Assembly: GCA_030737835.1 (NCBI GenBank)
Contig: CM060856.1
Coordinates: 13,247,116-13,311,115, forward strand
Reading direction: 5' to 3'
DNA: 64,000 bases
DNA from: Acorus gramineus
Taxonomy: Eukaryota > Streptophyta > Magnoliopsida > Acorales > Acoraceae
In this document: one piece after another, positions 50,930 to 59,737 of the stretch
Layout: the number at the start of each line of letters is the position of its first letter
How positions within the stretch are numbered: the first letter of the stretch is position 1
Translations under genes and position numbers: made by a program
The notes under the pieces: model-generated
Told to the model about the DNA's origin: nothing
The model's input: the letters and a program-made list of their open reading frames with translations, nothing else
The model's database searches: none

Positions 50930-53386
50930 ATGGAAGGTACTATCCGGTGCCCAGCGAACTACGTTCCGCTGACCCCAATAAGCTTCCTCAAGAGGGCGGC
51001 GTTGGTCTATGGAGACCGAACCTCCATCATCGACGGTCCGGCGAAGTTCACCTGGTCTGAGACGTATGAGCGATGTCTCAGGCTCGCCACGGCTCTCACT
51101 CAAATGGGTGTGTCCAAAGGCAACATTGTGAGTACTTGTTAATCAAGTGTGGATTACATAATTTTATGTTTAGTTGTTATTTTATGGATAAGATTGTGTG
51201 ATAATTAAGATTCCCTTGGTGTAAGATAGTTATTGAAACAAAAACCACAGGGTCCGATTGGAAACCCGTTTAAACACGATTTTGCTTTAAACGTGCTTTT
51301 AAACTGTTATGGAAAAATCTATTTAATTAAAAAGTTTATTTCAGTTTCTATTATTCAAAGTATATTTTTTTGTAAGTGAAGAAAATAAGTTTTTGAAGAA
51401 TCGAATTTTATTAAACTACTTTAATCATCAGGTTGCGGTGATCGCCCCGAACATCCACGCGACGTATGAGATGCACTTTGGCGTCCCAATGGCCCAGGCA
51501 GTCCTCTGCATCATCAACCACTACTACGATGCGCAAACGCTCTCTGACGTCATCACTAATGTCGCGCCGAAGTTTCTCTTCGTCGACCACCAGTTCCTCC
51601 AACTAACCCAACAAGCCCTCCAAACCGTCACCAACCCACCCACATTGGTTCACATCTCCGACCCAGACTCCGCTAAATCCGAATCCGAACACGAGCACGC
51701 GCGCGCGGACTACGAGTCCTTGTTGCGCGCCGCTGACTCTTACGCGGAGTTTGAGGTGAAGTACCCGGAGGACGAATGCGAGGCGATATCGCTCACGTTC
51801 ACGTCCGGCACGACCGCGACGCCCAAACCGATCGTGTACAGCCACCGCGGCGCGTACCTGAACGCGCTCGCGTCAATCCTCGTCAACGAGATGGTCCCGC
51901 GCCCGACGTACCTCTGGACCGTGCCGATGTTCCACTGCAACGGTTGGACCTTCTGCTGGGCCATGCCCGCGGTGGGCGGCACCAACATCTGCCAACGCAG
52001 CTTCTCTGCCAAATCCGTCTTCGACGACATCACACGTCACGGCATTACCCATCTCGGCGGGCCCCCAAGCCTCCTCAACATGCTTGCGCGCGCGTCCGAG
52101 GAGGATCGGAAACCGCTCCCGCACCGTGTGGAGATGATGACGGGGGGAGGTCCCCCGCCACCACAGGTAAAGACACAAAAAAGGCCCTTCACATTTTTAT
52201 AAGAAAAGAAAGTCTCTTTTATTCTCCCTCACATACTCACAAGGAAGGCTTATCTTCATTATTAGAGCAATAGAAAAAACATATAATCTCCTGAGGAAAG
52301 TTTATTTTCATTAATGGAGTATATACTCACATTCACGGTGTACATGTTTTGATGGAAAAAACATATATTTTTTTTCTCCTTGAAAGAGGTCAAGAGATTA
52401 AATTCAGGAGAATATTATTCTTTAAAAAAAATAAAAAAGCAAACAAACCTCTTACTTTTTCAAAAGTGATCAAGGGATCAAATCCTGATTTAAAAAAAAA
52501 TGAGTATATGCTCTATAATGGGTGTCCAGAAAAACTGATTTTTGTAGACAATCCCCTAAGAGCCCCTATATATATATATGATTCTCCTGCTTATTCTAAT
52601 GGCAAATCAGTTATTTCATTTTATTACCTTTTCTTCTTTGATGATACGGTGGTGTGATCTTCCACCTTTTGATTTGCAACTTTTAAATAGGTAGTGCTGG
52701 AACTCGAGTCACTGGGTTTCCGTGTTCAACACTGCTACGGCTGCAGCGAGACCTACGGCGTGGCCACGTTGAACTACTGGCGTCCCGAGGAATGGGACGC
52801 GCTCCCGCCCTACGAGCGCGCGTGCCTCAAGGCGCGGCACGGGCTCAAGCACCCGCTGATGGAGGAGGTCGACGTGAAGGACCCCATGACGATGCGGTCC
52901 GTGCCCGCGGACGGTGTCACCATCGGTGAAGTCATGATGCGGGGCAACAATGTCTTGCTTGGATACTACAAGGACCGGGTGAAGTCGGAGATGGCATTCG
53001 AGGGAGGTTGGTTCCGACACGGGGACCTGGCGGTGAAGCACCCAGACGGGTACATAGAGATGAAGGACAGGAAGGTGGACGCGATCGAGTCGGGCGGGGA
53101 GTATCTGAGCACGGTGGATATAGAGAAGGTTTTGTATAGTCACCCAGACGTGTTCGAGGCGGCGGTGGTTGGAGTGAAGGATGAGGAGCTTGGGCAGGTG
53201 CCTTGCGCGGTTGTGAAGCTGAAGGAGGGGAAGGTGGGGGACGCGGAGGGGATTGTTGGGTACTGTAAGGAGAGGTTGCCCGAGAAGATGGTGCCGAGGA
53301 AGCTTGTGTTTGGGGAGATTCCGAGGGTTGGGTCCGGGAAGCTGCAGAAGAAGGGGTTCAGGGACATGGTTTTTAGTGAGGACTGA
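50930..53386 (+). CDS. Acyl-activating enzyme (AMP-dependent acyl-CoA synthetase), copy A
   Basis: Probably activates a carboxylic acid with ATP to an acyl-AMP and then to its CoA thioester; the substrate is unknown. It resembles plant AAE1/AAE2-type enzymes. Three exons (50930-51127, 51432-52166, 52691-53386) encode 542 residues. The start MEGTIRCPANYVPLTP is typical of the clade. Visible motifs: LTFTSGTTATPKPIVYSHRG (P-loop-like), FHCNGW, GCSETYG, HGDLAVKHPDGYIEMKDR, SGGEYLS, and GSGKLQKK with the C-terminal catalytic Lys. Two changes are odd: the P-loop reads PKP where the family has PKG, and the hinge region reads DRKVDAI where relatives read DRSKDII. The protein stops 14 residues after the catalytic-Lys GK, as DMVFSED, with no SKL/SRL-type peroxisomal signal. 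Exons are very GC-rich. Intron 2 holds SINE 3' ends. Confidence 0.9.
52350..52502 (+). repeat. Two SINE-like 3' ends in intron 2 of copy A
   Basis: Two successive segments, 'agaggtcaagagattaaatt' and 'gtgatcaagggatcaaatcc', each have a box B-like core and an A-rich tail. They match the family at 36.5 and 54.7 kb, and intron 2 of copy B holds the same pair (61235-61375), so they came before the duplication. Confidence 0.5.
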
Positions 53387-54090
53387 GGATTGAACATTTG
53401 AACTTCCTTATTTTTATTTTTTAAGAGGTTGTACTGCGCGCGCGTATTTTTGTGCTTGTGTTGTGATGATGCAGTGGAATGAAATAAAGCTATCATTTTT
53501 GGTTGAGATCTACTTGAGAATCTATATATATATATATTTATACAAAAATAAATATAATTTCTTGGTGTTTGAGTGATTTAATGGTGTTGATTAAATTATT
53601 TAAGTATACGAGCACCCCCTCATTTATTATTACACCAAGTATATGGTCCGCCTTTCATTTCAAGAGGTTGTAGTTGATTCTCCTGCAATCAAAATCTGAA
53701 CTTTATGACATCTGTGGAGGTTCAGAAAGGGGTACCCCCATGCTTGTCACCCGGACCTAACAAGGTATTGAAATCTCCTGCCAACAATGCCGACAAACCA
53801 GTAGATAAGACTCCTGAAGTTTCGGTCCATAGGAAAGACCCGATTTCAGGATCTGGGCTTGCATAAATGCCTTCTAAAAGCCACGGAGTAGTCTGCGGCA
53901 CAACTAGATAAACCATCTGATCTTGCTCCAATGAAATCAATAAATCTGGGTGAGACCGCCAACAGACGATGATTCCACCCGCGTGACCTGTGCCTGGGAT
54001 ACCATTACAACAAAAAGATGCTCCCAACGATCTGTAGAAATTGTTTTTTGCATCCTATCTGCCAAGGCATGGGTTTCCAAAAGAACCAAA
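53387..54090. other. Junction between duplication units
   Basis: Holds the copy A 3' UTR, a (TA)n tract (53524-53537), and the LINE fragment listed separately. A short match to sequence after copy B occurs at 53564-53595. Confidence 0.55.
53483..53488 (+). terminator. Polyadenylation signal candidate, copy A
   Basis: AATAAA about 97 bases after the stop codon of copy A. Confidence 0.45.
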
Positions 54091-54097
54091 ACGTCAA
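53715..54097 (-). mobile_element. LINE endonuclease fragment, frameshifted
   Basis: On the minus strand, one frame gives LDVLVLLETHALADRM. A shifted frame then gives GHAGGIIVCWRS and ALLAGDFNTLLGPGDKHGG. The ET-H-R cluster and GDFN motif are those of the apurinic-type endonuclease domain of plant L1-like LINEs. Only about 125 codons remain, with a frameshift and no reverse transcriptase. It abuts the left edge of duplication unit B. Confidence 0.75.
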
Positions 54098-54711
54098 GCT
54101 TTAACTGCTTTTACCGTTGACATTGCAAGTAAGTGTCCGTTTGGATGGATGGAAGGCTGGGGATGCTGTGTTGGGTTACCTCAGGGGTGGTTTAAAAAAG
54201 TGTTGTTTTGACGCGTCAGATAAGTTAGAAAAAAAATATATGTAACATGTTAAATTTTTTTTTGTTTTTGTTTTTGTTTTGGCATTTGCGTTCAACGGAG
54301 TTGCCGACACAAACTCGGGTGACACACGAAGCTAAATAGTGTCTTAGGGTTGTCAAGATCTTGCATGCGTTGGAGATTATTATATTAATTATGTTTGTTA
54401 TAAAATATAAATAAAAGGTATAAAATGTGACAGTTATCTGATTTTATAATGAAAATGAGATTTTTTTTCCTTCTAATTAGAATAATGTTTATCTTCTCTT
54501 TTTCTTTGTATTTTAATAAATGTAAATTAAAATTAATGGATTTTTATTTCTTAAAATTAAGATAATTTGTCTTTCAAAATCATTTTTTTTTTTGTCAAAT
54601 TACCCTTTTAGTACTTGGGTTGGAATTAAACTTGAATCTATCATGAAGGTGGAACTTTGGATAGGTTGAGTCAAAATTAGAGTTGGACCTAATATGAGTT
54701 TAAAATTTAAT

Positions 54712-54796
54712 TTGTAAGCACCTCTCTTATCCTTAAAGAAGGTCAAGAGATTAAATCTTGGGAAGAACCATTCCTTAAAAAAAAAAAAGACTCTAA
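54712..54796 (+). mobile_element. Truncated SINE insertion present only in unit B
   Basis: A segment reading gcacctctcttatccttaaa, then 'aaggtcaagagattaaatct', then an A12 tail interrupts unit B where unit A is continuous (near 47195). TAAAATTT occurs on both sides (54703 and 54794 areas), a probable target-site duplication. It belongs to the same family as 36475-36600. Confidence 0.6.
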
Positions 54797-55908
54797 AATT
54801 TGAGAGGTCAACTTGAACATAACCTGTCAAGTCTAGTTCGGTTTCAAGTTGAACTCATATTGAATTTAAAATAAAATAATTTGATTATCAAAACAATGTT
54901 CTTTTAAAGGATTGGAATTTTATAGTAGTTAAAACAGAGAGTAATCAGCTCTAATGGAGCTAAATACGGGAGGAGAGATTTTAAGAAAAATATAAATTTT
55001 ATCTTAAATATTGAAATTTGAACTGAAATTTTAAATGGAAAATGTTAGGATTGTTCAAAATACAATCCTATGGACAATCCGTACATGTTCTAATTTTTAA
55101 AAAAGTAGTAAAACCTCCTCTAATGAGATATATGTTTAGATAAAAATTATATATCGTCTCATTTTGAATTGAATGAACCATTTTTTAGCAAATGTTAAAC
55201 AAAGTACATAACTCACTAGATTGCTAAAGAGGTTTTATAAGACTTTATGTGGGGCTATAAAAAAAATGTGTGTCCCTGATATCAGCATCACCCATCCATC
55301 GGCTTCAAGTTGAACCTAGCCCTCAACACAAATCTAATCAGAATTATGTCAGGTTTATTTAAAATCGGATTTGAGTTGAGCCCAACTCCCAATTCCTAAC
55401 ATCTTGAACCCATGTCAAAATTGGATTAGATCAGGTCAACCATTTCAAATCGCATCCCTAATTGCATTAGTTACATGTATACATCACCAGGGTCGATCGT
55501 GAGAATTGAATTTCTTGAATAAGTCATAGGCAAAATTTTAAAGCAGGGCTCCATACATTATTTTTTTAAAAAAAATCTAGATTATTTTAATCTTGCACAT
55601 CCATCTATATTATTAAATAAATACAAAATATTATATAATAATTTAAATTAAAATATTATCCAATTTTTTATGCATTTAATGAAACAAAAAAAATTTAAAT
55701 TCTAAAAATTAAAATGTCTATTGAATTATAGTTGAAGAGGTCTAGGGAAAAGAAAAATTTTAGGAAATATCAAACAGATTGATAAAATTGGTTGAAAGGG
55801 ATTAATTAAAGTAACTATTTATTTTTATTAAAATCCAATGATTCTTAGGGCTCTGACATCACACACATTATTTATTTTTATAAAATAATTTTTTAAGTTA
55901 AAAAAAAA

Positions 55909-56527
55909 GGCAAAATGAGTATAACCCCCTAAAAAAATCAGCAAAGTACAGATAACCGCCTCAAATTGATCTATCCATATAATACCCTAAAATCTATCAT
56001 GATTAAACAAATAATCCTTTGAGGTCTGTCTCTGTGAACAGAATCGGAATATTCCATAGAATATGATCAAAGAGAGGGTGTGTTTTGGATTTCATTTCCA
56101 ATGATATATATGTTGATATATATAGAGATATGTGGAAATGGAGATTTAAATGGGTTGGGTTGATTAGGCTGCCTATATTATAATGCAGATATGGTGGATG
56201 GTGCACGTTGGATGCGAGGGCGGTGGCAGCGGAGGTCTTCGAGCGGCGCCGGAGGTGGCCAAGGTGGGGGTTTTTAATTTGAAAAAAATACATATAATCC
56301 CCTGAGAATTACATATGATGGAATGAATCATTTGCTAGGGTTGGGGGCATACTTGGAATTTTACATATGTGGTTTAAATTCGTTAACCCTACATTGGGTT
56401 ATAGAGTGTAACAATATAGGGTATTTTGAATTTAATAAAATATTACATAGTGTTATATGGATTATTAATTTTCAAAAGGTTAATATGTATTTTGCTGATT
56501 TTTTAGGGGGTTATATACAATTTTTTC
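55909..56527. mobile_element. Internally deleted unit B copy of the 47.9-kb element
   Basis: Both ends match the unit A element: gagtataaccccct and ctatccatataatacc at the left, 'ggggttatatacaatttttt' type sequence at the right. The interior is cut from about 2.07 kb to 0.62 kb and lacks the kinase fragment. A GC-rich patch at 56190-56270 is of unknown origin. Confidence 0.6.
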
Positions 56528-57101
56528 TTAAAAAAATAGATAAAATTGGCCGTTGGACCCAACCACGTACTTCACGTGACAAAGTTTGCATTACCCTCAC
56601 ATGAAAAACTAATGTTTTTTTTATTTATTTTTATTTTTGGTATAGAAGTTCTGTAGGGTCATTACAACTGATGGATCTAATAAGGTGATTATAAACTTAA
56701 TAGCCTCAAAAGGACCACAAATACTTTCATACACAATCTAAGTTGAGTCAAGCCCATGAACAGTCATAGCTGTGCTTTAATTACCACATTTTTTCTTGCT
56801 AGAAGCAAGAATTGATCATGTGCCTCCTCTTGGGAAGGGTGACCCTTTATCAGGCGAGCTATGGCTCGCCATCTAGGGCTCACCATTCACTAAATGGAAT
56901 GGGTTTCATTGAATTTGGTTGTAAATTCATGTTAATCTGCTCTCAAACAGATAGCATATACAATTACAGAAGATCCATGTATTTACTTACATAAGATCTT
57001 TCCACTTTTGTGCAGATGTACTCATTTACTTGACCAAAAGTTATCTCCATAGACCTTTGTACAACGTTAACACATCCTATTCAAGGAAAGCAATCTTTTT
57101 A
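56528..57101. other. Unit B noncoding DNA between two elements
   Basis: Aligns loosely with 49930-50541 of unit A: shared cttgctagaagcaag-like and gtaaattcatgttaatc phrases, and 'tagcatatacaattacagaa'. No gene is seen. Confidence 0.5.
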
Positions 57102-59214
57102 GGGAAAAATCCATGTAACACCTCAAAAACATAAGAAAATTCAGATAACCCTTACATTTTCTCAAAATCCAAATAACCCCTAAAACATATAACCAAAATC
57201 CAAAAAAACCCTTCTGTCAGTTAAATTAACTATATATTACCTGAATTTAACCCAACATGTATATTTACATTTATACCCTTTATTAAACAAACCTTAACCT
57301 CCGTCGCCCCCCCAAACAATCTTGAGTCTCCCGAATACAAATTAATCGAGATAGATCGGATCTGGAGCGGAAGATCTCATCAATGACATCATCTCATCCC
57401 CTCATATTGCATATCTTCGTCCCCGAACACAATATCATCCCTTGAGTGGTCCTCGTCTAATCACCGACGTCTTGTGTGTTCCTTTCTGATAATATGAATC
57501 GCTTTTAACGAGCAGTTCTCCCTTTTAGCAGCGGTGGTATGTGATTTTTTAACCCTCAGGCACCTTCAAATAGTTCCATACCTCCTCACACACAACTTTA
57601 TTCATTGCACTCACCAACCTCATCTTCGTCATTTCTCTGGCATCCACATCCACCCATCTCTCATCTTAAATTTTTTTATTATTATTCATGCAATGTGAAG
57701 CCATATATATATTTTTTTTTTCATTCCTCCCACTGTATCCGCCTTGTTAGCTCTATGATAAGCAATCTATGTTGGCTGGATATAGCATCGACACAAGTAT
57801 GCACATGGCAGAGGGGCGAGAAATGGAATGACAAGAAAAATAAAATCCTAACAGAGGAGTTCCATCTAAAAACAGAGCATAACCCAACTCGATGTCCACA
57901 CCAAAAAAAAAAAAAGAAACAATAAACACCACCCAAAAGAATACAAATGGCTGTTGATGTTATCTCCATTACATGCTCAAACATATGAAGATTATAATGT
58001 TCACTTAAGATGTTATACATGAAAATCTCTATCACCATAGCAAAATCAGTGGCTTGGATCTATGTATTTTACTTTTGTCTTGGACACAAGTGGACTTGAT
58101 GTAGATGAAGAAGATGACATTTAAATGAAGGAGTTTAGATAGGATGAATTGGGTATTGGAGATCCATCTTTTGATCGAATTCCAATGGGTGTCAACGGGT
58201 AAGTTGGAGAGGATTGAAGGAAGAAGAATATATATAATTATAACACAGGAGGGGTAAAAGTGTAATTTGTAGGGGTTTATATGTGTTTTTCCAAGTTTAC
58301 AGGGACTAAATTGATAATTTTTTTTAATTAGGCTGTGATTATTCCTACTATTATTCAGCCATAATCACTCCTAATTACTACCCCTAATCATGGCTGATTA
58401 TCCTCTATCACACTAGTTTCTACACAGTTGATTATTGACTTGTATAGGCTAATTAATCCCGCCATTATTTGTCCATTACACCACCTATACAGACAGTCAT
58501 CACTTACCTTGCATTGAAGAAATGTAACTTAATTCCTATCAATCACATGGTTAAATACATATTTCTTATACAATAATACAAGATGTGTAACGAATTCTCC
58601 CTTATTACCAATTTTATCATAGTTTTCATATTTTTTTCTACAAAAATATGGTTATAAAATTTTTAAATCTTTGTTAGAATGATTCTTTTTTTTTTTTTAT
58701 CTTTACTAGCCTAGATATATTGAGATCAATTGTATTTTTTTCAATTATGAAATCTATTACAACACTTCACACTGAGATGAAAGATGATTTTCTTGTAGAT
58801 TCTATGATTATTTACATTGAAATTTTATTTTGCTGAAAATATTGACTCAGATCGGATAAAAGATGATTTATATTCTTTAAAGGATCGTAAATACAGTTTC
58901 AATAACATATTTATGAAAAAACTTAATCTTTTGTCTATTTTTATATTTTTGCATATCTATGACAAAATTTACTAGAAATGAAGTAAAAACTTGTTTGGTT
59001 TATATAAAATTTAAATTGTTTATTAGATTTGGAGTTCATCTTAGCCCCTCCCAATATAAAATCCTAGTTCCGCCCTTGTCTGTCAGTGGTTAATTAACTC
59101 ATGGGGGTGTTTTAGATTTTGATTATGTTTATGAGGGGTTATTTGGATTTTGAGAAAAGTCAGGGGGTTATCTGGATTTTTGTATGTTTGTAGGGGGTTA
59201 TATGGATTTTTCCC
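57102..59214. mobile_element. Mutator-like element, 2.1 kb, 9-bp TSD, empty site preserved in unit A
   Basis: Flanked by identical 9-mers ATCTTTTTA at 57093-57101 and 59215-59223. Unit A has the 9-mer once, uninterrupted, at 50533-50541. The termini are inverted: GGGAAAAATCCATGTAAC at the left, and GGGAAAAATCCATATAACCC on the reverse strand at the right. Similarity continues inward for more than 100 bases (tctcaaaatccaaataaccc on both arms). The interior has a GC-richer block at 57300-57490, a T-rich region, and no transposase or recognisable gene, so it is non-autonomous. The insertion came after the segmental duplication. Confidence 0.88.
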
Positions 59215-59223
59215 ATCTTTTTA

Positions 59224-59602
59224 TTTATTATATTATATTAAATGCGAGTTTTATCTTCACGTCCTATGCATATCTGCAAAGTCTAATTAATCCATTCATA
59301 TTAACTACTCAAACACAATCTGAATTTTAATTTTTCTTATATTTATACTGTATATCTCCTGAGATCTTTCCTTCTTGGCTCGCTTTTCTTCCATTCCTAA
59401 CTCTATATTCGAACTTTTTGTTATAAAAAGTCTGAGTTTCATTTTTTTTTAAAAAGAACAATGTGAGTAATCAACAAACCATATCTAATTCATGTCAAAT
59501 GTTATAAATGACAAAGAAAATCTTATAAAAGAATCTAAAATGGCAAAATTTGAAAGATTTCGAAATCCAATTCTTGCAAGGATAACTCTCACTAGACCTC
59601 CC
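59224..59602. other. Upstream region of copy B
   Basis: Aligns with 50542-50796 of unit A (cacgtcctatgcatatctgc, 'caaaccatatctaattcatg'). It contains an extra T-rich insertion near 59330-59455. It probably holds proximal promoter elements shared by both copies. Confidence 0.55.
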
Positions 59603-59610
59603 TATAAAAT
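59603..59610 (+). promoter_or_regulatory. TATA box of the second acyl-activating enzyme gene
   Basis: TATAAAAT about 130 bases before the start codon, at the same place as in copy A, within a nearly identical ~130-base leader block. Confidence 0.7.
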
Positions 59611-59737
59611 CCCTCCATCAGACCACCAACAAGAAGAAGAAAGCCAGCATTAGCTAATAAAGAGAGAGCTCTGAAAATCAAGTGAATTCTCTTTGTATTC
59701 TTTTTTTTTTTGTTCATCTCACTCTCCAGTCTCCACC

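Larger units (their letters stand above)
46785..53376 (+). repeat. Segmental duplication, unit A (carries first acyl-activating enzyme gene)
   Basis: Starts near 'gggttgtcaagatcttgc' (46823) and a tctatcatgaaggtggaact phrase (47119). Both are repeated in unit B at 54347 and 54639 in the same order, and homology continues through the promoter and gene. Clear homology ends a few bases before the stop codon, with a short match resuming at 53564 (compare 62333). Confidence 0.8.

Noticed and set aside
51603-53143. Minus-strand and shifted frames over the acyl-activating enzyme exons (also at 60473-61904)
   Set aside because: They repeat in both copies only because the exons are duplicated. They show no protein family and are explained by GC-rich composition.
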